From positions 1-8,816 of the forward strand of contig WQXD01000151.1 of the NCBI GenBank assembly GCA_009785015.1: 8,816 bases of DNA. The letters run 5' to 3'. Below, piece by piece: positions 1-6,131 of the stretch. The notes beneath the pieces are model-generated. The model did not search any database. It was not told where the DNA came from and saw nothing but the letters and a program-made list of their open reading frames with translations. This stretch comes from Oscillospiraceae bacterium (lineage in GTDB: Bacteria; Bacillota_A; Clostridia; Oscillospirales; WRJC01). The position numbers and the translations under genes were made by a program. Each line of letters begins with the position of its first letter. Within the stretch, counting starts at the first letter, position 1.

Positions 1-129
1 GTTTTCGCTGTTTGGCCCCCAAGCCATATAGAGTACGTTTTCCACGCAGCCTGCATAGTCATGTACGGCGGCGAAGTCGTCTTCTTTGAATTTTCGCAGT
101 ATCAGGCGTTCTGTTTCAAGTGTTTTCAT
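1..129 (-). CDS. GNAT-family N-acetyltransferase, N-terminal part only (cut by window edge)
   Basis: Seen: an open minus-strand frame of 43 codons begins with ATG at 129 and leaves the window at position 1. It starts MKTLETERLILRKFKEDDFA, the typical opening of RimJ/RimL-type GNAT acetyltransferases (T-E-R-L-x-L-R-x-F). The acetyl-CoA binding motif would lie beyond the window. GGGAGG stands 8 nt before the ATG. The start shares one base with the TAA stop of the upstream methyltransferase gene (TAATG), so translation is probably coupled and the two genes form one operon. Known of the family: transfer of an acetyl group from acetyl-CoA to an amine of a protein N-terminus, antibiotic or metabolite. 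The substrate cannot be inferred from this fragment. Confidence 0.85.
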   Translation of the reverse strand, partial: MKTLETERLILRKFKEDDFAAVHDYAGCVENVLYMAWGPNSEN

Positions 130-929
130 TATGTTTTCCTCCCTACATACATCAAATGCTCCGACCAACTGAGCAAATCTTCGCGCTCCCAAAGTTTTTC
201 GCACAAATCAAGCCATAAATTTATGATTTCTTCCGGCTGTGACATTATATTATTTTCACATGGCGACGTAATGCTTTCCTGCCCGAACAGGTGAAGTTTT
301 TCAAGCGGGAACTGCGACATAAACGGCAGGATTTCGCTTTGCTCCATAAAAACCGCTTTTGTAAATGCGTCGCCTGCAAAAGTCTTTTGCGCGAGAACAT
401 GGTCTATATATATTTTTTCAATATCTAAAGCGACGGCATCCGGCGCTTGTTTCATGTAGTAAATCATTACGGCAAATAAAGTAATAAACGATATGAAAAT
501 CACGCCATTCGATTTCAACAGATTCAATGCGGCGTTTAGCGCCGTTTTCCTGTCGGTTTCTTCCAAAAGGTGAAATATCGGGCCCATAAATAAAACACGG
601 TCAAATTGTCCGCTCACAAGTTTATCAACTGTTCTTGCCTCGCCGCAAACCGTCTTTACCGGCAGGTTTAATTCAACAGATTTTTCCCCGGCGAACTTGA
701 TGTTTTCCGGCGATAAATCGAACAGCGTCACTTCGCAGCCTTTTTTTGCGAGATAGAACGTATAGCGCCCCGGCCCGCCGCCTATATCCAACACTTTATC
801 GCCCGGTTTGATGTAACGGTCAAGCATACGGCAGGTCAAAAGAAATTCCGGCCTGCCTGCTATACGGTTCCATTCTTTTAAAACATTTGCGTCATAGTGT
901 TCCTGTACGGCTTTTATGTCGTCGTTCAT
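129..929 (-). CDS. Class I SAM-dependent methyltransferase
   Basis: A 266-residue protein. Seen: glycine-rich SAM-binding motif I VLDIGGGPGRY (about residues 46-56), the acidic end of strand 2 at LFD (about 69-71), and a motif IV-like stretch FDRVLFMGPIFHLL (about 109-122). Together these give a Rossmann-fold methyltransferase of the Methyltransf_11/25 kind. Length and lack of extra domains suggest a soluble small-molecule methyltransferase; the substrate is unknown. Start choice: ATG at 929 has GGAGG with 8-nt spacing. A TTG five codons upstream (944) overlaps that ribosome binding site and is less likely. The gene follows a terminator hairpin directly, so it may be expressed by read-through from the small RNA/peptide unit upstream. 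It overlaps the next gene by one base (TAATG). No clear promoter of its own is seen. Confidence 0.88.
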   Translation of the reverse strand: MNDDIKAVQEHYDANVLKEWNRIAGRPEFLLTCRMLDRYIKPGDKVLDIGGGPGRYTFYLAKKGCEVTLFDLSPENIKFAGEKSVELNLPVKTVCGEARTVDKLVSGQFDRVLFMGPIFHLLEETDRKTALNAALNLLKSNGVIFISFITLFAVMIYYMKQAPDAVALDIEKIYIDHVLAQKTFAGDAFTKAVFMEQSEILPFMSQFPLEKLHLFGQESITSPCENNIMSQPEEIINLWLDLCEKLWEREDLLSWSEHLMYVGRKT

Positions 930-942
930 TTCTATTTCCTCC

Positions 943-990
943 AAAAATTAAAAATTAAAAACGGCTAAGGAGTTTATTTTCCCTTAGCCG
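943..990 (-). terminator. Intrinsic terminator, leftward
   Basis: A perfect 9-bp stem (CGGCTAAGG at 962-970 pairs with CCTTAGCCG at 982-990) has an 11-nt loop. On the minus strand it is followed by T5-AA-T5-AA-T5. On the plus strand the hairpin has no good T-run, so leftward termination is intended. It ends the transcript starting near 1342. The U-rich tail runs straight into the GGAGG of the methyltransferase gene. Confidence 0.85.
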
Positions 991-1045
991 CTTATTGTTT
1001 TTATAATCTGATATTATATTGTAATATCATAAAAACCAACAAGGA

Positions 1046-1165
1046 CTAAGCCTGTGTTTTCCCGCAGGATTCGCAGACGTAGCCGAATGACCGCATATAC
1101 AATTTTGTATAAATCTGTTCACAGCGCTTGCCCCTTTCGCATGGTATTGCTGCATAGTATAGCAT
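1046..1165 (-). CDS. Small cysteine-containing protein, 39 aa, hypothetical
   Basis: Seen: ATG at 1165, with AGGAG 8 nt upstream, opens 39 codons ending in TAG. The protein begins MLYYAAIPCERGKRC and ends SFGYVCESCGKTQA. It has four cysteines as C-x5-C (residues 9 and 15) and C-x2-C (31 and 34). The second pair sits in a YVCESCGK context like one knuckle of a zinc ribbon or rubredoxin-like fold, so metal binding is a reasonable inference. It lies inside a transcript with its own strong promoter and terminator. It is below usual gene-calling length. The 81-codon frame overlapping it in another register (1027-1272) has no good ribosome binding site and reads as low-complexity basic sequence, so I prefer this frame. 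The alternative is that the whole stretch is non-coding RNA and this frame is incidental. I do not recognise a family. Confidence 0.5.
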   Translation of the reverse strand: MLYYAAIPCERGKRCEQIYTKLYMRSFGYVCESCGKTQA

Positions 1166-1173
1166 ATCTGGAG

Positions 1174-1342
1174 CTCCTCATGCCTTTTTGGCAGAGGGTT
1201 CGGTCGTACTGGCAAGTCTCTCGCGTACCTCGAAAGATTTCGCGCACTACCTTGCTTCCCACCGACTTTCACTACCCATAACTTCCATTGAAGTCATTAT
1301 CGGTAGCATCGCGCCCGCTTCATGACGCTTTTTGCTTTGCTC
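1174..1342 (-). ncRNA. Structured RNA / leader of an independent transcript
   Basis: Seen: between the predicted start near 1342 and the small ORF lie about 170 nt rich in complementary segments. CTACC (1306-1302) can pair with either of two GGTAG copies (1276-1272 and 1251-1247). TCGGT near 1262 can pair with ACCGA near 1201, enclosing GCAAG/CTTGC, which encloses a short CGAA/TTCG hairpin. A further hairpin, CCTC-TGCC/GGCA-T-GAGG (about 1197-1176), ends on the AGGAG of the small ORF. This is far more structure than an ordinary leader. Inferred: an abundant structured RNA or a cis-regulatory leader. The length, strong promoter and host type recall the raiA-motif class of Firmicutes, but I cannot verify the consensus and the raiA/comFC neighbours are absent. 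It does not match tmRNA, RNase P RNA, 6S or T-box hallmarks I know. Confidence 0.5.
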
Positions 1343-1348
1343 TTATAC

Positions 1349-1397
1349 ATCATAGCACACAACAAACGATTTGTCAAGGGGTTTAGAGTATTTTTTT
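1349..1397 (-). promoter_or_regulatory. Strong sigma-A promoter with UP-like A-tract, leftward
   Basis: On the minus strand TTGACA (1377-1372) and TATGAT (1354-1349) are separated by exactly 17 bp. A run of seven A (1397-1391) lies about 14 bp upstream of the -35, where an UP element would contact the RNA polymerase alpha subunit. Predicted start is near 1342. A perfect -35 with a five-of-six -10 suggests high constitutive expression. Confidence 0.85.
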
Positions 1398-1481
1398 GAC
1401 CGCTTGCCGCCCCGCATGGGGGCAGCGCTACGTGTAACGAATGTGAACGCAGTTCTCATGCAATTCATATTAACCGATTAC

Positions 1482-1526
1482 AGCGGCTTATATCCCCATA
1501 CATGAATGTAGGGCTCTTACGCCGCT
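1482..1526. repeat. Two-tier inverted repeat downstream of the membrane-protein gene
   Basis: AGCGGC (1482-1487) pairs with GCCGCT (1521-1526), enclosing CCC-A-TACAT (1495-1503) opposite ATGTA-GGG (1506-1513). It begins 11 bp past the TGA of the 1538-2317 gene, so it may end or stabilise that transcript. It has no T-run on either side and is not a classic intrinsic terminator. The rest of the gap between 1398 and 1537 holds only a GC-rich imperfect hairpin near 1405-1428. Confidence 0.4.
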
Positions 1527-1537
1527 CATGATAACGG

Positions 1538-2317
1538 TCATGTTTGAATTGTTGGTTTCAATTTTGATTTTCTGCGGGCTGCCAAATGAAATGGCAAAGT
1601 TGTGAAAAATATGTACGGTGCAAACGTCAGCATAGACGGTAAAAGAAAAAAGAACTCATAGGGAAGGATACTCCAAAAAAATTCAGTAAAAAAGTCGCCT
1701 TTTAATCCGTACGTAAAAAAATAGTTTGCTTCGGGCGCAACACCTGTTGTCTTGAAAAGCACATTTACGATGTGCATGACAAAAGTCAATCCGGTCAGTA
1801 TCAGCGCAGGCTGCCATATAACTTTGAACGAAGGCGTGTAAAATTTGAACTTGACCAGCAACACCGGCAAAACAGCCAGCATGCTGTGATAATAAAAATA
1901 GACGAGGCACGTAAATTCAAATAACGGCTTCCCTCTGAACGCGGGGTCTATGGTGACAAGTGCCAGCGCAGCCAGAACCGTTCCGAAATAAAATTGGTAA
2001 GCCATGAGATATTTATTTTTCAGGAGAATCGAGAGAGGGAGCAGAATAAGATTTATATTACAGAAATGCAGCGGTAAATTTGTGAAAATATCAAAATTGT
2101 AGTCAGGATCATTCGCCTGTACGATTTTGTATGAAAGATACAGCAGGGCATTGAAACAGCATATAATCATCAATATATTTTTTTTTGTCTTATCGCTGCG
2201 GTTTTTTAAAGAATAATTCAACGCAAGACAGATAATCGCGGGCATAATGACGATGGTAAATATGTGACTCAAATTGAAAGCTTCCATTATCATGATTATC
2301 GGAGCATTTAATTTCAT
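1538..2317 (-). CDS. YwaF/TIGR02206-type integral membrane protein
   Basis: A 259-residue, strongly hydrophobic protein with about six or seven membrane segments: near 17-35, 47-64, 81-99, 106-122, 136-156, 168-188 and 221-243. Seen: LPLHFC at residues 81-86, the hallmark of the YwaF/TIGR02206 (TMEM164-related) family, plus a conserved-looking YYHSML (142-147) and a polar NYFF segment near 198. Length matches the family. The biochemical role of bacterial members is not established; human TMEM164 has been reported as an acyltransferase, and whether that carries over is unknown. Start at 2317 has AAAGGA about 10 nt upstream. The next in-frame Met codons lack a ribosome binding site. It is divergent from the Fpg-like gene, and the gap of about 125 bp holds both upstream regions. 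Confidence 0.82.
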   Translation of the reverse strand: MKLNAPIIMIMEAFNLSHIFTIVIMPAIICLALNYSLKNRSDKTKKNILMIICCFNALLYLSYKIVQANDPDYNFDIFTNLPLHFCNINLILLPLSILLKNKYLMAYQFYFGTVLAALALVTIDPAFRGKPLFEFTCLVYFYYHSMLAVLPVLLVKFKFYTPSFKVIWQPALILTGLTFVMHIVNVLFKTTGVAPEANYFFTYGLKGDFFTEFFWSILPYEFFFLLPSMLTFAPYIFFTTLPFHLAARRKSKLKPTIQT

Positions 2318-2397
2318 AAAAAACTATTCCTTTCATCAAAGCGCAAAATTTACAAAACGTTCGGGATTAATATGACGTACTGCTGTCAGATTATGTT

Positions 2398-2406
2398 TGA
2401 TATAAT
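2398..2406 (+). promoter_or_regulatory. Probable extended -10 promoter of the Fpg-like gene
   Basis: TGA-TATAAT (2398-2406) gives a perfect -10 with an extended TGn element, 36 bp before the ATG at 2443. The segment one 17-bp spacer upstream (TACTGC) is a poor -35, which extended -10 promoters tolerate. Confidence 0.55.
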
Positions 2407-2442
2407 AAGCGTATAAAATTTCAGTATTGGCAGGATTGAAAA

Positions 2443-3258
2443 ATGAGTATCATAACCAAGCAGTTGACACAATGCGTACAAGGCAAACGAATCAAAGAAT
2501 TTAAGCACGAGGTTTTCCATGAGGGCGAGCGTCCGCTCGATTATACGGTCGTACTAGACAACCTCGATAAAATTGCCGGAACGGTTATAAAAAAAGCAGA
2601 TTCAAACACGTTATTTTTGGTCAACGGTTATATCGTCGCTTTCGGTTACAGCAACGGCGGAATACGATATTTCCCCGACATTTCGGAAGCGGAGATAATG
2701 AAAAAAGATAAGAATTTTATTACGAGCGGGTTTGCATTCATCTTTGTTTTTGATGATAGTTCCTGCTTGGTCATTTCGACGAACAGCTGGACGGGTTCAT
2801 TTCATGTGCTCCAATCGGCCGATTATATGCCGTCGGATAAAATAAGCCCATATGACCGCGAAAAATATACGCTTGACGCGTTTCGCCCGCATTTCCGAAA
2901 AAACATCGGCGTGACTGCCGTCTGCGTTACGTCGAAGGGATTTTTGGCCGTTGACCGGGGGCTTATGCACGAGGCATTGTTCAAGAGCGGCATACACCCG
3001 AAAACGAAGGCTTCCAAATTAACCGGCGATGAAGTCGAAATCTTGTATAGCGCGATAAAAGATATCGCAGACGATGTCATTTCGGCCGGCGGAAAAGCCG
3101 GCGACAGCGATTTGTTCGGGCAGACGGGCACATACGAATATTCCATCGGCTTGAAAGCGGTGGGGAACCCTTGCCCCGTATGCAAAACGGCCATCGAAAA
3201 AGCAAGCGCGTTTTTCAGTTCGATTTTCTTTTGCCCGCATTGCCAGATTGAAAAGTGA
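2443..3258 (+). CDS. Fpg/Nei-like DNA glycosylase-fold protein lacking the N-terminal catalytic Pro-Glu
   Basis: A 271-residue protein. Seen: an H2TH region with GIHPKTKASKLTGDEVEILY (about 183-202), an AGGK...DLFG stretch (217-226) typical of Firmicutes Fpg/Nei-like proteins, and a C-terminal zinc finger C244-x2-C247-x16-C264-x2-C267. Active family members start M-[PIL]-E-x-P-E, and Pro2/Glu3 do base excision and strand cleavage. Here the protein starts MSIITKQLTQCVQGKRI, aligning right after that PE block. An in-frame TGA lies two codons before the ATG and AGGA stands 7 nt before it, so no longer start exists. The G-N of the family's GxGN loop before H2TH is also missing (DRGLMHEALF instead), and the finger has Ser where E. 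coli Fpg has its DNA-contacting Arg. Glycosylase activity is therefore doubtful. It may be a DNA-binding pseudo-enzyme or an early-stage pseudogene. Confidence 0.82.
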   Translation: MSIITKQLTQCVQGKRIKEFKHEVFHEGERPLDYTVVLDNLDKIAGTVIKKADSNTLFLVNGYIVAFGYSNGGIRYFPDISEAEIMKKDKNFITSGFAFIFVFDDSSCLVISTNSWTGSFHVLQSADYMPSDKISPYDREKYTLDAFRPHFRKNIGVTAVCVTSKGFLAVDRGLMHEALFKSGIHPKTKASKLTGDEVEILYSAIKDIADDVISAGGKAGDSDLFGQTGTYEYSIGLKAVGNPCPVCKTAIEKASAFFSSIFFCPHCQIEK

Positions 3259-3291
3259 ATCAGCCGAGCAGGAAAGCAAAAAATCGAATAA

Positions 3292-4662
3292 TCAATTTCT
3301 TTCCATGAGTATTTTGATGGGTTCATACTTTGTGATATAACTAATGCCGGTTACGCTTGAAATCGAAACGAGCATGAGCGATATCAAAATGATCATCGTC
3401 ACTGCTTTTAAATTCAAACTCACCTCCAAATCCGTCAACGGTTTCGCGTTTATATCCGTTTGCACCCCGGCGTAATACATGCCCGTGCCGAAATCGGCGT
3501 TTGATTCGGCTGCTGCCGTCTGCCCTTGCAACAATATATCCGAGACCGGCTGGGCGACTGCCGCGCCGACTCCAAAACCGATTATCAAACAGACAGCCGT
3601 TATTGCCAAATTTTCAAAAATCAATCCGAGAGCGACTTTGTGCTTTTTCATACCCATGGCCCGCAGTACGCCAACTTCATATTTACGTTCACGTATGGAG
3701 AGCGCTGCAAGCAGTATTAAAATCAAACTGCCCAGTGTCAAAACCACAATCATAAACGCAAGCGATATTTTCGCCATTCCCTCGACGGGTCCGACTATCC
3801 TGTTATATGCTTCCTCGTCTGTCGTCACTTTGTAATCATAGGACAACCCGGCGGCGCGCGCCTCGTTTTCAAACTTGGACAAAAGGTCGGGGCTCTTTAA
3901 AAAATATGCGGCAGTATCTACGCGGGGGTCTGTTTTTCCGTAAGCGGAAGCTGTTTCATAATTCGTTATTATATCGTTTCGCACATTTATAGCGGCAGGA
4001 GCGGAGATTGCGTCTCCAAACATATTTTGGGTAAAGTCAAAGTATATACCGACTACTTTCAGCGACAGAGGATTATCGGCAACCATGCCCTGCGCTATGT
4101 CGATAACGTCGCCGACTTCGATATTGTTCAATGCCGCAAAATCTTCGCTGACAATGCACTCGTTATTACTGACAGGGAAACCGCCGGACGTTATTCCTCT
4201 GAAACCTTCCCTGAAATCGTCAATTTGTTCAGGGTTTGTATAGCCTTTCACATTCATTGTCGGAAATTTTGTAAAAGAACCGCCGTCGGGCGAAACCGGA
4301 ACCGCGTTGACGTCGGTGTTTTCGCCCAAGCCCAAAAGCGTATCGCTTACAGAAGGCACATGGCAGGATAAATCCGCGCTAATCAGGCAATCGGAAGCGG
4401 CAAGAGCGGCGTAAACAGCAGGTAACGGCACAATCTGCCGGGACTGTCTGCCGGACAGGACGGAAACTTTTGAAGTGTCCGGGTTGATAAACGCTTTCGT
4501 GCCGAACTGCATTTTGTAGTCCTGAATAATAGCCCCGGACGCAGTGTTGATGATAAGGGAAATAACCGTGGTGACAATTATTGCGAAAATAATTGCCCCC
4601 GTCAAAATATTCCTGCCCTTATTTCGCACTACATTTTTCAGCGCGTTTGCGATAATGTACAT
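3292..4662 (-). CDS. FtsX/MacB-type ABC transporter permease without adjacent ATPase
   Basis: A 456-residue membrane protein with the classic four-helix layout. TM1 is about residues 19-41, followed by a large extracytoplasmic domain (about 42-298), then TM2 (299-322), TM3 (346-370) and TM4 (421-441). The RERKYEVGVLRAMGM segment (324-338) is the FtsX-domain cytoplasmic loop that couples to the ATPase, and the end YEPIKILMER is typical of the family. Known members export lipids, peptides or antibiotics, or act as mechanotransmission partners; the substrate here is unknown. No ATPase gene is present on either side. Directly upstream is a ligase remnant and then a pseudogene, and downstream is a convergent gene 33 bp away. 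Start at 4662 has only a distant AGGAG (about 14 nt) and a GAAGA close by, so the start is uncertain. The gene may have lost its promoter and partner in the local rearrangement. Confidence 0.87.
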   Translation of the reverse strand: MYIIANALKNVVRNKGRNILTGAIIFAIIVTTVISLIINTASGAIIQDYKMQFGTKAFINPDTSKVSVLSGRQSRQIVPLPAVYAALAASDCLISADLSCHVPSVSDTLLGLGENTDVNAVPVSPDGGSFTKFPTMNVKGYTNPEQIDDFREGFRGITSGGFPVSNNECIVSEDFAALNNIEVGDVIDIAQGMVADNPLSLKVVGIYFDFTQNMFGDAISAPAAINVRNDIITNYETASAYGKTDPRVDTAAYFLKSPDLLSKFENEARAAGLSYDYKVTTDEEAYNRIVGPVEGMAKISLAFMIVVLTLGSLILILLAALSIRERKYEVGVLRAMGMKKHKVALGLIFENLAITAVCLIIGFGVGAAVAQPVSDILLQGQTAAAESNADFGTGMYYAGVQTDINAKPLTDLEVSLNLKAVTMIILISLMLVSISSVTGISYITKYEPIKILMERN

Positions 4663-4700
4663 AAATCTTCTTTCATCTCCTGACGCATATACGGCCGCAA

Positions 4701-4785
4701 TCAGCCCAACTTTTCCAACTGCTCCATGATTTTATCATTGGTCAGCGACCAGATCCACTCCTGCGGAGTTTTGACTTTGCCGTCG
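4701..4785 (-). pseudogene. 3'-end remnant of a second RNA ligase gene
   Basis: Seen: 28 codons including stop that read DGKVKTPQEWIWSLTNDKIM followed by EQLEKLG and TGA, almost the same as the end of the complete RNA ligase gene at 6047-7159. By hand, 78 of 85 bases match 6047-6131. The inner 61 bases (4725-4785 against 6071-6131) differ at one position. Similarity stops abruptly at 4785/6131, so the rest of this copy is gone. There is no start codon or ribosome binding site, so it is not an independent gene. It ends 38 bp before the permease start. Confidence 0.85.
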
Positions 4786-4816
4786 CTTGATCGGATACTT
4801 CATGCAAAATGTATTG

Positions 4817-5891
4817 TCAAAACATATCCTCAAACCGGACAAGCCGGATATTTGCGCGTTTGTTTGCTTCGGTGACGAGTCTATCCGTAAAACCCGTTTT
4901 GGAAAATAACCAAAACCATTTATTTTTAAAATTAAACAAATCTGCTTTTCTTATCAATTCTGTCATCACCTCTGTATCCGTCAGCGCATTTGTCCACTTA
5001 CACTCGCAAAAAAGAGCGTTGTCCTTACGGTAGGTCAGAATGTCGATTTCTTCCTGTCGTTTTTCGCGCGGATTATTGCCCCACCATCTGCCGATTTTTC
5101 CGGGTAAAAACGGCAGATTATTTTTTTTCGCTTCTTCTTGCAGATATTGTTTGCATATTTCTTCGAAAACCAGTCCCATATATGCGGGGAGCTCTTCTTT
5201 GACTTCATATTCAAATACGGCGCCGCCCAGCCCCGATACGATACTGCTCATATTTGTGAAGACAAACCGATACCAAAATCTGAACATCAAGTCGTCCAGC
5301 AAATAAATGCTTTTTTTAGACGACGTTTCGGTGACGGGCAGTTCCTTTTTCACGATGCCGAGCGAAAGCAATGATTTAAGATATTTCGCGCATTTGTTGC
5401 TTTCTGTTTGGCACTTTGTGGCAATCTCATTCAACCGGGAAGCTCCGCTTGCGATAGCCTCTATGATATTATTAAAGGATTAAAAACAATTTTCTGTCCT
5501 TAAATTGGTTATCTATATGCGCCTGCAAAACAGAAGAAATCGGGCGATAACCTCCCGCAAGGAACGGGTATTCGTCTATAACTAATATGATTCTTTCGTT
5601 TTCAGATATTTGAGAGATATAATCAAAAGCACTTTCCCAATCGGAGAAGAAAGCGTTTTTAGCGAGTTCTTTCGCGGTAACGGAATAAACGTCGCCGCTG
5701 AATCCGTTGAGATTTGCCGATCCGTCCGTTTCGCGGGCGAGAAAATAGATTGCTTTTTTATCCTTTATAAATTCTTTGATGAGCGTAGTTTTCCCGACAC
5801 GCCGCCGTCCGTAAATAATAGCGCACTCAAATTTACCGCTTTCGTACATTTCATTAAGTTTTTTCAATTCTGTATTTCTGCCAATGAACAT
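4817..5891 (-). pseudogene. AAA/archaeal-type ATPase with C-terminal DUF234 nuclease-like domain, broken by internal deletion
   Basis: Seen: the 5' part (5891-5472, 139 codons) starts MFIGRNTELKKL with AAGG 9 nt upstream. It has Walker A GRRRVGKTT (28-36) and Walker B IILVIDEYPFL (101-111), and stops after KLFLIL. The reading continues one frame over with FNNIIEAIASGASRLNEIA and on to a stop at 4817. That part has a helical region, RFWYRF, then GLVFEEI, EEIDIL and FCECKW, the E..D..ExK pattern of the PD-(D/E)XK fold in DUF234. Known intact proteins (ATPase_2 plus DUF234) are about 450-470 residues. The two halves give about 360, so roughly 100 residues after Walker B (sensor, arginine-finger and linker region) are missing and the frame is shifted. 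The 3' half has no ATG; LNEIA begins with TTG. Family role is not firmly established. It sits between two copies of a ligase 3' end. Confidence 0.85.
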
Positions 5892-5916
5892 AAATTACTA
5901 CCTTTCAATATAATAA

Positions 5917-5943
5917 AACTCATAAGTTTGCAACTCGTAAGTT
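5917..5943 (-). promoter_or_regulatory. Tandem 12-bp operator-like repeats
   Basis: Two 12-mers on the minus strand, AACTTACGAGTT (5943-5932) and AACTTATGAGTT (5928-5917), differ at one base and repeat every 15 bp. Each is an inverted repeat AACT-N4-AGTT. They cover the predicted transcription start (about 5938) of the promoter at 5945-5973 and the leader before the ATPase start. This is consistent with a repressor site, but no regulator gene is in the window. Confidence 0.5.
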
Positions 5944-5944
5944 T

Positions 5945-5973
5945 ATTATATATCATTTGACTAAAAAAGTCAA
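5945..5973 (-). promoter_or_regulatory. Sigma-A promoter of the ATPase pseudogene
   Basis: Minus strand TTGACT (5973-5968), 17 bp, TATAAT (5950-5945). It is about 54 bp upstream of the ATG at 5891. The promoter remains intact although the gene is broken. Confidence 0.75.
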
Positions 5974-6046
5974 GCCGAAAAATTAATAACGATATAGACA
6001 AAATGATTATGATAAAAACTAAAATATATTTGCATTTTTTCGTAAC

Positions 6047-6131
6047 TTACCCCAGCTTCTCCAATTGATCCATGATTTTATCATTGGTCAGCGACCAGAT
6101 CCACTCCTGCGGAGTTTTGACCTTGCCGTCG
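6047..6131. repeat. Direct repeat: intact copy of the ligase 3' end
   Basis: This 85-bp segment is repeated at 4701-4785 in the same orientation, with 7 differences by hand count. Here it is the 3' end of the intact RNA ligase gene. The pair flanks the ATPase pseudogene and is a possible substrate for homologous recombination that would excise it. Confidence 0.85.

Noticed and set aside
1027..1281. ORFs on both strands (81 codons minus, 75 codons plus) across the structured RNA region
   Set aside because: Neither has a good ribosome binding site, their products are basic low-information sequence, and they cover the predicted RNA helices. The 39-codon frame at 1046-1165 has the better start.
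1046..1342. tmRNA, RNase P RNA or group II intron
   Set aside because: No tRNA-like end, no RNase P core motifs that I can find, no intron domain V or reverse transcriptase.
1405..1428. GC-rich hairpin as a terminator for the membrane-protein gene
   Set aside because: On the minus strand it is followed by A residues, not T residues. The T-run is on the wrong side, and the A-tract is better explained as the UP element of the promoter at 1349-1377.
2443..3258. Annotation as active formamidopyrimidine-DNA glycosylase (mutM)
   Set aside because: The N-terminal Pro-Glu catalytic pair and other key residues are absent, so a functional mutM label would mislead.
2823..3326. 167-codon minus-strand ORF
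   Set aside because: It is antisense to the H2TH and zinc-finger region of the Fpg-like gene and has no family-like features.
4792..4820. Possible leftward promoter (TTGACA, 17 bp, TATCCG) at the end of the ATPase pseudogene
   Set aside because: The -35 is perfect but the -10 matches only its first three bases. It could still help transcribe the permease, but the evidence is too weak to list.
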